Shown: piece by piece, positions 19,201-27,414 of the stretch | Position numbering within the stretch: position 1 is the first letter of the stretch | Layout of the letters: each line of letters begins with the position of its first letter | Origin: Chitinophagaceae bacterium | GTDB taxonomy: Bacteria > Bacteroidota > Bacteroidia > Chitinophagales > Chitinophagaceae | Assembly (NCBI GenBank): GCA_023957575.1 | Contig: JAMLGU010000007.1 | Span: forward strand, 124,001-188,000 | Direction: 5' to 3' | Length of the DNA: 64,000 bases | The notes under the pieces: generated by a model | The model's input: only the letters and a program-made list of their open reading frames with translations | Told to the model about the DNA's origin: nothing | Databases searched by the model: none | Made by a program: the position numbers and the translations under genes

Positions 19201-19815
19201 GGTCAGCAGGTTCAGCAGGTGAACCCCGATGGATAATCCCATCATAAAAAACAGAAACACAATCCATTTGTCGCTTTTGGCTCTGGCAGCTTCATCATTT
19301 CCGGCATGTTCATCGGCATGCTCCCACTTGAGCGCCGCCCAAAACACCAATGCCGTAAAAAATGATGATAAAGCATATACCTCGCCTTCCACAGCGCTGT
19401 ACCAAAACGAATCGGAAAATGTATAAGCTAATGCGCCTACAATGCCGGCAGACATAACGGTGAATATTTGCTGCGACGACAAATCTTCGCCCACACTCAC
19501 AAACATTTTACGGGCAAAATGGGTAATCGTCCAGAAAAGAAATAAAATAGTTCCGGCACTGGCTGCAGCGCTCATAAAGTTAACGGCATTAGCAGCCGAC
19601 ATCGGATTATTTCCAAAAAGGATAATAAAAAACCGACCCAAAAGGGTAAACATAGGCGCTCCCGGAGGGTGCGGCATACCCATTTTGTAAGCACAGGACA
19701 CAAACTCTCCGCAATCCCACAATGAACCACGCGCTTCACGCGAAAAGGTATAGGTAATCATAGCAATTAAAAAAACTGCCCATCCTGTGAGATTATTTAC
19801 TTTTCTGAAATTCAT
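16288..19815 (-). CDS. DUF2723 large polytopic membrane protein with C-terminal TPR-like region
   Basis: This protein has about 1,175 residues. The N-terminal half is polytopic and carries the DUF2723 block (REARGSLWDCGEFVSCAYKMG followed by HPPGAPMF), which resembles the first loop of GT-C protein-mannosyltransferase-type enzymes. More membrane helices extend to about residue 760. A soluble domain follows, with a conserved TFGDNDTYPLWYAQEVEGV block, and then a helical C-terminus. A lipid-linked glycosyl donor is likely from the fold, but no activity is proven. ATG 19815 is preferred over ATG 19830 because the likely promoter element ends at 19845, which would leave only a few leader bases for the latter. 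Confidence 0.85.
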   Translation of the reverse strand: MNFRKVNNLTGWAVFLIAMITYTFSREARGSLWDCGEFVSCAYKMGMPHPPGAPMFTLLGRFFIILFGNNPMSAANAVNFMSAAASAGTILFLFWTITHFARKMFVSVGEDLSSQQIFTVMSAGIVGALAYTFSDSFWYSAVEGEVYALSSFFTALVFWAALKWEHADEHAGNDEAARAKSDKWIVFLFFMMGLSIGVHLLNLLTIPAIVMIYYYRRYQPTLKGSIIAFLIGCAITGIVQVAIIQYSMEAAGWFDVFFVNTLGMPFFSGFAIYFILIAALIAWALTFKPNVSKNKIIIWAAAFFTLAFLPFAFSATAAVFKIILLMVAGAIAGYFIKPVALKVLKLTLWCFAFMMLGYFMYLTSMIRSSANPAIDMNDVDNPINLVYYLSREQYGSAPLVYGPHYAAEVDFGEDGNPYAYGKMKYVQGEKKYIPIGRDREVKYVSSDKQLFPRIWDSSNDQGHAQFYADWLGLDQSRDPNTGQTKYGAPSYGDNLNWFLTYQTSWMYMRYFMWNFAGKQNDIQGFGNKRDGNWISGISVLDNARLGDQSKMPDSIKHNKANNKLYLLPLILGILGFVYQYVRNRKDFIVTGLLFFFTGMAIVMYLNQPGNQPRERDYAYVGSFYAFAIWIGLAVVAFVKFAIEKTDKETFQKVLIYGASATFLVTALSTLNNSFGGIIIPSIIAAIIFMVVFLAVTYLTKALAGKGNNVLMANVSAGVLCLLVPVMMAQQEWDDHDRSQKTLAPDLAKDYLESCAPNAIIFTFGDNDTYPLWYAQEVEGVRPDIRVINQSLLGIDWYINQLRYKVNNADSVDVIWSPEQIEGHNREYIRVTEPQPGQNIDPNAFYPLYDVMKDVLGRPVPDPETGRDSGPLSFPIRKFTIPVDKNLVHSNGTVNDDDVVLDQLNFEIPKGGLQRNDLMILNIIATNKWKRPIYFTAPYGELGFGHFLRKDGLAYRLVPIETKPLEDNWVYEQALKEVRYGTGLGDNNLKVIFDNLFKKYEFGGANKKGTYFDEENRRHLLNIRGIFGEAAGNLADAGKKDEANKLIEKAEKGIDPANLPYGMVSRRSAHNQTGLIYTEAIYKTGNLELARKVAEAVRKDIDQQKKYYSYMQIEKPQYYAGLADGEVQLNEVMGHILDAIVEHYDPLKKDENKVQELQPEVKKAADSAKSKSDSAK

Positions 19816-19844
19816 AAAAAAACAAAGCATTAATTTGACGCTTG

Positions 19845-19852
19845 CAAAAATA
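19845..19852 (-). promoter_or_regulatory. -7 promoter element for the DUF2723 gene
   Basis: On the minus strand this reads TATTTTTG, matching TAnnTTTG. It sits 29 bp before the chosen ATG. Confidence 0.5.
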
Positions 19853-19943
19853 GGGATAATGCAGGTTTGATAGGGAATTGTTTATGCAGAAGTGGTTAAT
19901 ATATTAATAAAATACACCCAAAATGAATGAAAAATAAACGGAT

Positions 19944-20627
19944 TTACCGCCTGAAGGGATTGTTGTACCAAACACCATCAATCTCCTGTACAAAAATTTC
20001 TATCTGATGATCAAATTTGTTTCGGGTATCATATTGTTGTTTCAGGTTATTTCCATAGAGAAAAGCTGCTGCCTGATACATTTTTACATTAAACCAGCCT
20101 TTGTATTCCTTCAGTATATCGTAGCAGTCATTTCCGGTTTGCCGGTTTATCAGCTTCATCAAAATCTCGCCCTGATAAGCCGAAAGATTTTTTACCTGAT
20201 CGCTAAAATCGCGCTTGAGGTCCTTTTCCTTTGCCTGTATGATTGCTTTACGGGCGCTTCGATTGTCCACTTTTTCAAGTTGTTTTTTGATATCATTGAT
20301 CGTGATTCCTGCCGCCTTGGCCAGCGGATAGGTTACATATACCGCATTGCGCAACCTTGCCCACTCGGCTTTCACTTTGGCAAGTTCGTAAAGCGACAGG
20401 TTTGACAACCAGATATTTTCTTCCTCAACATAGGGCATCATTTTGAAGTCATTGTAATCTGTACCATACCAGATTGCCTGCACCCTCAAACTGTCATTTG
20501 GGCCCCAGTCTTTCATTATTTCCTGCATGGTGGGTTTGGGTGGAATGGGGATGGTATCGGTGTTTTGAGCATACAATAGACTAGACGCCAACAAAAGCCT
20601 TATATTCCAAAAGGCCACAATACACAT
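19944..20627 (-). CDS. DUF4294 secreted or lipid-facing protein
   Basis: About 227 residues from ATG 20627 (MCIVAFWNIRLL...). A signal-peptide-like stretch ends near SSLLYAQ. The remainder is helical and charged and matches DUF4294, a family confined to Bacteroidota with unknown function. Landmarks are WLSNLSLYELAKVKAEWARLRNAVYVTYPLA and GNDCYDILKEYKG. A TTG start at 20648 would lie almost on the predicted transcription start, which is why the ATG is preferred. Confidence 0.8.
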   Translation of the reverse strand: MCIVAFWNIRLLLASSLLYAQNTDTIPIPPKPTMQEIMKDWGPNDSLRVQAIWYGTDYNDFKMMPYVEEENIWLSNLSLYELAKVKAEWARLRNAVYVTYPLAKAAGITINDIKKQLEKVDNRSARKAIIQAKEKDLKRDFSDQVKNLSAYQGEILMKLINRQTGNDCYDILKEYKGWFNVKMYQAAAFLYGNNLKQQYDTRNKFDHQIEIFVQEIDGVWYNNPFRR

Positions 20628-20653
20628 ATATTTCAGACAGGTTTTCAATACTG

Positions 20654-20661
20654 CAAAGGTA
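20654..20661 (-). promoter_or_regulatory. -7 promoter element for the DUF4294 gene
   Basis: On the minus strand this reads TACCTTTG, matching TAnnTTTG, 26 bp before the ATG at 20627. Confidence 0.55.
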
Positions 20662-20767
20662 CTATAGGTTAGATGTCTTTTATAACCCCGAAGATGTAAA
20701 AGCGCTTTAAAGATTGTTAAAAAATGAACCTAAATTGATGTAGCCTGCTTTTGGCCAAATCACTTTC

Positions 20768-23362
20768 TTAAGATAATTTTTGAACTTTGAGTTTGTTTAT
20801 CCGATGAACCATACTAATGATGGAGCCAAATACCATGATAACGACTCCCGCCCATAAAACATTGATATAAGGGAACTTATAAGCTTTTAAGGTAACATAA
20901 TCCAGCACATTGGATGATTCTTTTACGCCGATATCGGCTTTATTCCCCTTCACATCGTTCAACTGCAAAACCAAGCTTTGAGACATTATGGTATCCTGCA
21001 ATTGATACAACATTCTGTCCTTATTTTTTATCAATAAAAGGTCAGAATTATACGAAGGACCGTTCAGCTCCTGCACCTTGATGGCGGCAGAGTACCCTGT
21101 GTCAGTTTTTTCAAATCCTTCAATGGGAAGATTGTCTTTTCCGGCTAATTTTTCTACAATCATGTAACCCCGGCTATAATAAATCGTGTCGCCGGCGTTC
21201 ACTTTATGCGATACAAAATTAGAAGTATCGGTATTTTTCGATTTATCAGGCAATGCCGATACATAAGTAAACACATCATGATTCCAGTAATGCCGTGATG
21301 ACGGATTTGCCATCAGCCCCTCATTTCCTTTATAATTTACAAAAGCATTAGGCCAAAGCGTGAAGTTTTCATCCTTCGACTTAAAATCTATCTTAAAATA
21401 GGTTTGTTGTTTTTTGGGATGAGCCGAGTCACCCATGTATGTAACCTGATATTTACCCATTGTCATAGGAACTCCTTTTACAAGAGTGAGGTTTTCGCCT
21501 GTTTTTTCTTTACTTTCTTTACCAAAATTTACATTGATACCACTGGTATTCAATGACAAAACTTCTTTTTTACCCGAAGAAAGCAGTATTCCCACTACTA
21601 TCAACCCAAAACCTAAGTGAGCGATGGATCCGCCTCTTTTCCAGATATTTACCTTTGACCCAGTAAAAATATATGCCGCATTAGCAACTACAGCATATAC
21701 ATTGGCCACCAATGCCAGCCAGATATTGATTAGGAAGCCAAGCCCCTCTTTGTCATAATTAATTTTGATTACTACCAAAATAAAGGTGGCAATCAAAGCG
21801 CTCACCAAAGTAGGAACCGCCAGTTTTTTTATTAAAAAATCTCTGCTGGTGGTTTTATATTTAAAGTACTGCCCAATAGCCGTGAGTATGCCGATAATAA
21901 TGGCTACCAGTACCTGTATCTGATTGTATTTGAATTCGTTATCTTCTCCGGGTGCGGTATTTATGTTGAATAGTTTGTTAAATACCGGCAATGAGGTTTG
22001 AACAATGATAATCATTGCTGCCAAAAAGAATACCAATGAACCAATGAACATCCAAAACTCACGCGAAGATGCGCTTTCTTCTTTTTGGCTGGCAGGTATT
22101 AGTTTATTGGTAAGAACAATAAAAGTAATGACACCGGAAAGAATCACATACATCGGGAAACCGGGAATTACATCTGCCAGAAAATAAGTACCTAACGAAA
22201 GAATTGCGGTTACTATGGCAATAATACCTCTCTGCTTGTTGTTTTTGGCAGCAAAAAACGGAGCCAGCCACACAAAAACGATCATAAACAGAAATAACTG
22301 CCCGTTCATACCGATATCGGCAAAAGCATGAACCGATGACTCACCCAAAACCCCACTTTTGGTAAGAAAGGTAGAGTAAACTACAAAAATGAACGATAAA
22401 GCAAAGAAAAGAAAGGTTGACCGGAGTGAATAACCCGTCTTTTTATAAATCAACATGGTATGCAAGCCCGATACCAAAATCATCCAGGGCACTAAAGACG
22501 CATTTTCTACCGGATCCCAAGCCCAGTAGCCGCCAAAATTCAGGGATTCGTAAGCCCATTTTGCCCCCATCATAATTCCTAAGCCTAAAAATGCGATGGC
22601 AAATAATGTCCAGGGAATTGCCGATTGAATCCATTCATTAAACTTCTTTGTCCATAAACCTGCCATTGCAAATGCAAAGGGTATCAAAGTTGATGCAAAG
22701 CCGAGGAATAAAACAGGAGGGTGAATAACCATCCAATAGTTTTGCAGTAGCGGATTCAGGTCGTTTCCATCCTTAATCATTGATAAATAATCAGTTCTGA
22801 TGGGTTTGGTTACATCAAAATCTATGTGCATGGCGGGTGCCTGGTCAAACATACCCGAATCTCTGAGCAAAATAAACGGGTTGGAACCTATTTTTACATC
22901 AAAAATGTAAATACCGATTATCATGGTTGCCAGGAAAAACTGGGCGAAACTAACGATGGCCATTACCGGCGCTTCCCATTGTTTTTCCCTTTTGATTATG
23001 ATCAGCCCCAAAACACAATGCCAGAATGTCCATAACAGGGTGCTTCCCTCCTGCCCTTCCCAAAAAGCGCTCAATATATATTTAGGTTCCAGCGACAGGC
23101 TGCTGTGCTGATAGGCATAACGATACTCGAACAAATGATGAAACAGAATGTGGAGCAAAGCCGCAAATATGGCAACTACAGAAACGGCATCAATCACAAA
23201 AGCGCCTCTTCCAAGCTTAAGCCAACTGTTTTTGTCCTGAATGTTTTGGCTGTTTACTGCCTTAAAGTAGGCAAAAGCAGCTACAAGAGATGAAACCAAT
23301 GAAAGAACTACAAAAAAATGCCCTATCTGTCCCGGAAGAAGATGCTCGCCTGTATAAGTCAT
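20768..23362 (-). CDS. ccmF: Cytochrome c-type biogenesis heme lyase CcmF
   Basis: This 864-residue polytopic protein has the tryptophan-rich WWD heme-handling signature GGYWAWDPVENASLVPW at about 277-293. Conserved periplasmic histidines occur near H213 (MVIHPPVLF) and further on. A large periplasmic insertion near the C-terminus precedes the last helix. CcmF takes heme from CcmE and attaches it to CxxCH sites of c-type cytochromes outside the membrane. It starts 6 bp after ccmE, so the two form an operon. No CcmA, B, C, G or H gene is in the window. Confidence 0.92.
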   Translation of the reverse strand: MTYTGEHLLPGQIGHFFVVLSLVSSLVAAFAYFKAVNSQNIQDKNSWLKLGRGAFVIDAVSVVAIFAALLHILFHHLFEYRYAYQHSSLSLEPKYILSAFWEGQEGSTLLWTFWHCVLGLIIIKREKQWEAPVMAIVSFAQFFLATMIIGIYIFDVKIGSNPFILLRDSGMFDQAPAMHIDFDVTKPIRTDYLSMIKDGNDLNPLLQNYWMVIHPPVLFLGFASTLIPFAFAMAGLWTKKFNEWIQSAIPWTLFAIAFLGLGIMMGAKWAYESLNFGGYWAWDPVENASLVPWMILVSGLHTMLIYKKTGYSLRSTFLFFALSFIFVVYSTFLTKSGVLGESSVHAFADIGMNGQLFLFMIVFVWLAPFFAAKNNKQRGIIAIVTAILSLGTYFLADVIPGFPMYVILSGVITFIVLTNKLIPASQKEESASSREFWMFIGSLVFFLAAMIIIVQTSLPVFNKLFNINTAPGEDNEFKYNQIQVLVAIIIGILTAIGQYFKYKTTSRDFLIKKLAVPTLVSALIATFILVVIKINYDKEGLGFLINIWLALVANVYAVVANAAYIFTGSKVNIWKRGGSIAHLGFGLIVVGILLSSGKKEVLSLNTSGINVNFGKESKEKTGENLTLVKGVPMTMGKYQVTYMGDSAHPKKQQTYFKIDFKSKDENFTLWPNAFVNYKGNEGLMANPSSRHYWNHDVFTYVSALPDKSKNTDTSNFVSHKVNAGDTIYYSRGYMIVEKLAGKDNLPIEGFEKTDTGYSAAIKVQELNGPSYNSDLLLIKNKDRMLYQLQDTIMSQSLVLQLNDVKGNKADIGVKESSNVLDYVTLKAYKFPYINVLWAGVVIMVFGSIISMVHRINKLKVQKLS

Positions 23363-23368
23363 CGTGAA

Positions 23369-23818
23369 TTATTGTTTGGATGTAATTGCCTGTTCGTTAT
23401 TATTGTAAGAAGTTTTCGTATCAGTATTACCCGGATGTTTGGAAGCATCCTGGTCTTTATATTTACTTGGGCATTTGGTTTGAATACTCTGACAAACAAA
23501 TTTGCCGTCTTCATATTTTCCCTTCATAACCAACTTTTCGCTCAGTTCAAAATTCTCGGGTTTGGGATTATGATAGACTACATTTATTTTTTCGCCCAGA
23601 CTGTCTATTGCAGTGAAAGCCAAATAGTTAGGATTCTTGAGCGCATCATATTCCAGTGGCTCGGCCTTATCCCATTTAGCCATCAGGTGTACAAATTTGC
23701 CCGGTTTGGCTTTGGCAGTGGCCACAGTATCATAAGTAGTGGTTGTTTGCAAAAAGCTTACCAACACGGCAATTGCCCCTGCAATAAGTACTAATAAAAT
23801 TATATGTATCTTTTTCAT
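23369..23818 (-). CDS. ccmE: Cytochrome c maturation heme chaperone CcmE, CXXXY type
   Basis: About 149 residues from ATG 23818 (MKKIHIILLVLIAG), with a single N-terminal membrane anchor and an OB-fold periplasmic domain (VVYHNPKPENFELSEKLVMKGKYEDGKF). In most bacteria CcmE binds heme covalently through a histidine in an HxxxY motif. Here the equivalent position reads TKCPSKY, giving C116 and Y120, the CXXXY variant reported in archaea and some bacteria. A charged C-terminal tail follows. A near-consensus promoter TACTTTCG at 23840-23847 supports this start over one 54 bp upstream. Confidence 0.87.
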   Translation of the reverse strand: MKKIHIILLVLIAGAIAVLVSFLQTTTTYDTVATAKAKPGKFVHLMAKWDKAEPLEYDALKNPNYLAFTAIDSLGEKINVVYHNPKPENFELSEKLVMKGKYEDGKFVCQSIQTKCPSKYKDQDASKHPGNTDTKTSYNNNEQAITSKQ

Positions 23819-24173
23819 CTGATTGATTACAACTTTTTGCGAAAGTACATTAAAAACTGCTATCCTTATCAAGTAACAGCTTAACAGGCTATTTGTTGGA
23901 GATTACAGACATATTTTTATTAATCCATAATAAATAGAAGAATAAGGAAAATCATTGTGAAACTGTAAAAACAAGCCATCTAATTATTGAGAATGAGTGA
24001 TTTATTTTAGATATTTATGAATATATGTTTGTGGCAATGCCAACAATATGACGGACTAAATTGGATGTTAGCTCATAAAAAGAATGATATCTTTGCTATC
24101 GAAAATTAGAATGTAGGTTCAGAAATAGGCTATCATTTCACAAAAATCAACGCTCCTTTAGTAATTTAGCAAA
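23819..24173. other. Intergenic region left of the restriction-modification gene
   Basis: This gap holds the divergent promoters of ccmE (23840-23847, near consensus) and the type IIG gene (24088-24095). A 30-codon open frame at 24017-24109 reads plausibly as protein (MNICLWQCQQ at its start) but has no recognised homologue and is probably a remnant. One copy of an imperfect 13-bp direct repeat (GCAATGCCAACAA) lies at 24034-24046. Confidence 0.5.
24088..24095 (+). promoter_or_regulatory. -7 promoter element for the type IIG RM gene
   Basis: TATCTTTG matches TAnnTTTG, 78 bp before the ATG at 24174. Confidence 0.5.
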
Positions 24174-27100
24174 ATGGTAACCAAGGAACAAGCTTTACTT
24201 AAAATAAAATCGTTGGTGGAGCGGTTTGACGAGCAAAAGGAATTTTACAGACGGTCAGATTACAACGAAACGCAGACTAGAAGGGATTTCATTGATCCGT
24301 TTTGGAAAGCGCTCGGTTGGGATATAGACAATGAAAACGGTTATGCAGAAAGCTATCGTGAAGTCATCCACGAAGACCGTGTAAAAGTGGGCGGAGCAAC
24401 AAAAGCGCCTGATTATTCATTCAGACTTGTTGGCGGCAAACGACTTTTCTTTTTGGAAGCCAAAAAACCAAGCGTTGTTATAAAAGAAGAGATTGCTCCG
24501 GCTTACCAGGTTCGCAGATATGGGTGGAGCGCCAAAATGCCGATTTCGGTAATTACAGATTTTGAAGAATTTGCAATTTATGATTGTAATATTAAACCTA
24601 AGCCCAATGATAAAGCCAGTAACGGGCGAATAAAATATCTGACTTATAAAGAGTACATTTCAGAGTTCGATTTTATTTGGGACACCTTTGCAAAAGAACG
24701 AGTGCCCAAAGGTAGTTTCGACAAATACATCACAAACGACAAAAATAAAAAAGGAACTTCCACTGTTGATAATGAGTTTCTGCAATCGCTCGACAAATGG
24801 CGAGTAGAACTTGCCGTAAATATTGCTCTTCGCAACAAAAACATTTCCGAAGACGAACTAAATTTTATCGTTCAGCACACGATTGACAGAATCATATTTT
24901 TGAGAATTGCCGAAGACCGAAGCGTTGAGCCTTACGGAGATTTACAAACCGACATCAAAAGCGGAGATTTTTACCAAAACCTTTTGTATCGCTTTCATCA
25001 AGCCGACCAAAAATACAATTCGGGACTTTTTGATTTTGCGAAAGACAAAATCAGCGACAAAATTTCGATTGATAACAAAGTTATCAAAAACATTATTTCG
25101 GAATTGTATTATCCGATTTGTCCTTACGAATTTTCGGTTTTATCGGTTGAGATTTTAGGAAGCGCTTATGAGCAATTTCTCGGAAAACAAATCACACTTT
25201 CCAAAAGCGGCAAAGCTACCATTGAAGAAAAACCCGAAGTTCGCAAAGCAGGTGGCGTTTATTACACACCGCAGTATATTGTTGATTACATCGTAAAAAA
25301 CACAATCGGAAAACTCATTGATGGTTCCACTGGCTCACCACTCACTCCAAAAGAAGTAAGCAAAATAAAAATTTGTGACCCTGCCTGCGGCAGTGGCAGT
25401 TTCTTGATAGGTGCTTACCAGTTTTTGCTTGATTGGCACAAAGATTTTTACACGCAAAATGGGGCTTCGATAGGCACAGCCTCCTCTATTGCAAAGGGTA
25501 GAAAAAATGATGTATTGACACCAAATGGCGAACTTACAACAGCCGAAAAGAAACGCATTTTGCTCAACAATATTTATGGTGTGGATTTGGACAGCAACGC
25601 CGTGGAAGTAACAAAGTTGAGTTTGCTATTAAAATGTATGGAGGGCGAAACCAAAGAAACCATTGAAGCCCAAACAAAACTTTTTCACGACCGCATTTTG
25701 CCAACGCTTGACAACAATATCAAAAGCGGAAATTCTTTAATTGACCTCGATTATTACGACAATGAACTCAATTTTGGCGAAGAACGAAAGGTAAAGCCTT
25801 TTTCCTGGCAAAAAGCATTTCCAGATGTGTTTAATAGAACGGTTGAAATTAGTGAGAAAGAAGCGCTAAGTGGCTTGGCAAAAAAGGTAAAGCACCACGC
25901 GCAAAAAGCGATGGAATATGCCACAGAATTAGAAGAAAAAATAAATCAAGTTTCTGAACCTTCATTACAATATGGTATTAAGGGTGGTTTTGATTGTATA
26001 ATAGGGAATCCACCTTATGGAGCTGACTATGGAAATGAATTAAAACACTATTTGTCTAACAAATTTAATTTACCAATTCCTATAGCTGACACTTATTTAA
26101 TGTTCATGCTTCAAGCATTTAATATTTCAAAACCAAATGCTTTTGTTTCGTATATCATTCCTTCGACTTGGCTTTATATGCCAAAATTCAACGTGTTTAG
26201 AGAACGAATAATAACAGAAAAATATTTATCTGAAATTCAACTATTCAGGAAATCAATTTTTGAAGATGCGACAGTTGAAACTTGCACAATAATTTTGCAT
26301 AACGAAAAGCCAAATAAAAAGACAACTTACAGTTTCAAGGAAATTAAAGGTGAACCTAATTTGTTTGTTGGAGAAAAGCAAAATCAAATACAACTTGAAT
26401 TGTTGAATAACGCTGAATATTTACTGGTTTTATCAAACAAAAATGATGATGATTTATTTAATAAAATACGGAACCAAAACAAACCATTAAAAGAAGTTGC
26501 TCTTACTGTGTGTGGTCTTACGCCTTATCGAGTTGGTAAAGGAACGCCAATGCAAACGGAGAAGGTTGCAAAAAATAGAGAGTATGACGCAGACTTCAAA
26601 AAAGACAAAACATATCGTCAATATTTAATGGGGCGAGATTTTAATAAATATCAATGGTGCATTGAAAAAGAACGTTGGATTAGTTACGGAAAATGGTTAG
26701 CAGAGCCAAGATATAAAGCACCTTTTGACGATGATAAAAAAATCGTAATTAGACAAACTTCTGATAGGTTAATTGCTCATTTAGACACAAACAAATATCT
26801 ATCACTAAAAAATGTCCATAATTTAAGAGTTACATATTCTGAACTTTCATACGAATATCTACTTGCAATTATTAATTCAAAATTATTGGATTGGTGGTAT
26901 CAAAAACTAATTCCAGAAAAAGGGCGTGTTTTTGCGGAAGTAAAAGTTGTAAATCTTGAAAAACTTCCAATAAAAATAATTGATACAAAAAACAATACAG
27001 AAATTCAAAAACAAACCGAAATCATCAAATACGTTGACCAACTTTTACAACTTAACAAGGACAAGCAAAACGCGACTTTGCCCAACCAACTTGAAATAAT

Positions 27101-27200
27101 TGAAAGCAGAATTGAATACGCAGAAAGGAGAATCAACGACTTGGTTTATCAGCTTTATGAGTTGACAGCAGACGAAATAAAACTAATAGAATCCAAATGA
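24174..27200 (+). CDS. Type IIG restriction-modification enzyme (fused nuclease, N6-adenine methyltransferase and specificity domain)
   Basis: This is a single 1,008-residue polypeptide. The N-terminal PD-(D/E)xK nuclease domain is visible as APD80...FLE95AK97. A helical connector follows. The methyltransferase has motif X (GVYYTPQYIVDYIV, about 361-374), AdoMet motif I (CDPACGSGSF, 401-410) and catalytic motif IV NPPY at 612-615, as in N6-adenine enzymes of the Eco57I class. The C-terminal third (about 750-980) is a TaqI-type target recognition domain. It would both methylate and cut its own site. No separate hsdS, BREX or DISARM gene is adjacent. The second half is visibly more AT-rich than the first, suggesting a recombined specificity part. 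Confidence 0.9.
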   Translation: MVTKEQALLKIKSLVERFDEQKEFYRRSDYNETQTRRDFIDPFWKALGWDIDNENGYAESYREVIHEDRVKVGGATKAPDYSFRLVGGKRLFFLEAKKPSVVIKEEIAPAYQVRRYGWSAKMPISVITDFEEFAIYDCNIKPKPNDKASNGRIKYLTYKEYISEFDFIWDTFAKERVPKGSFDKYITNDKNKKGTSTVDNEFLQSLDKWRVELAVNIALRNKNISEDELNFIVQHTIDRIIFLRIAEDRSVEPYGDLQTDIKSGDFYQNLLYRFHQADQKYNSGLFDFAKDKISDKISIDNKVIKNIISELYYPICPYEFSVLSVEILGSAYEQFLGKQITLSKSGKATIEEKPEVRKAGGVYYTPQYIVDYIVKNTIGKLIDGSTGSPLTPKEVSKIKICDPACGSGSFLIGAYQFLLDWHKDFYTQNGASIGTASSIAKGRKNDVLTPNGELTTAEKKRILLNNIYGVDLDSNAVEVTKLSLLLKCMEGETKETIEAQTKLFHDRILPTLDNNIKSGNSLIDLDYYDNELNFGEERKVKPFSWQKAFPDVFNRTVEISEKEALSGLAKKVKHHAQKAMEYATELEEKINQVSEPSLQYGIKGGFDCIIGNPPYGADYGNELKHYLSNKFNLPIPIADTYLMFMLQAFNISKPNAFVSYIIPSTWLYMPKFNVFRERIITEKYLSEIQLFRKSIFEDATVETCTIILHNEKPNKKTTYSFKEIKGEPNLFVGEKQNQIQLELLNNAEYLLVLSNKNDDDLFNKIRNQNKPLKEVALTVCGLTPYRVGKGTPMQTEKVAKNREYDADFKKDKTYRQYLMGRDFNKYQWCIEKERWISYGKWLAEPRYKAPFDDDKKIVIRQTSDRLIAHLDTNKYLSLKNVHNLRVTYSELSYEYLLAIINSKLLDWWYQKLIPEKGRVFAEVKVVNLEKLPIKIIDTKNNTEIQKQTEIIKYVDQLLQLNKDKQNATLPNQLEIIESRIEYAERRINDLVYQLYELTADEIKLIESK

Positions 27201-27211
27201 CAAAATACACA

Positions 27212-27224
27212 GCAATGCCACCAA
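27212..27224 (+). repeat. Right copy of imperfect 13-bp direct repeat flanking the RM gene
   Basis: GCAATGCCACCAA matches GCAATGCCAACAA at 24034-24046 in 12 of 13 bases, in the same orientation. It lies in an 190-bp non-coding stretch after the RM stop, which also contains a 22-codon frame starting at 27197. The pair may mark the ends of an inserted segment, but the match is short. Confidence 0.35.
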
Positions 27225-27388
27225 AAGGCAGTTTTGCAAGAATGGGGATGATGAGCAAGTGGTAGATGCTCAAATACCAAATAAAATACTATTTCTGCCA
27301 ACGCAATATTGCTATAAGCAGGGTTGTCGAATAATAAATCAACAAAGAAAACATAAACAAGAAATGCCGTCATAGATTTCAGTTTATT

Positions 27389-27396
27389 TATATTTG
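27389..27396 (+). promoter_or_regulatory. -7 promoter element for acyl-CoA dehydrogenase
   Basis: TATATTTG matches TAnnTTTG and ends 18 bp before the ATG at 27415. This position rules out the TTG at 27394 as the translation start. Confidence 0.65.
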
Positions 27397-27414
27397 CACA
27401 AATTACTTTGCTAT

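Noticed and set aside
24174..27200. BREX PglX or DISARM methyltransferase
   Set aside because: No BREX or DISARM partner genes are adjacent, and the fused N-terminal nuclease fits a stand-alone type IIG enzyme.
27155..27373. 72-codon minus-strand frame after the RM gene with a hydrophobic start
   Set aside because: It overlaps the RM coding end and matches no family I recognise; it might be a remnant, but there is no support for a gene.
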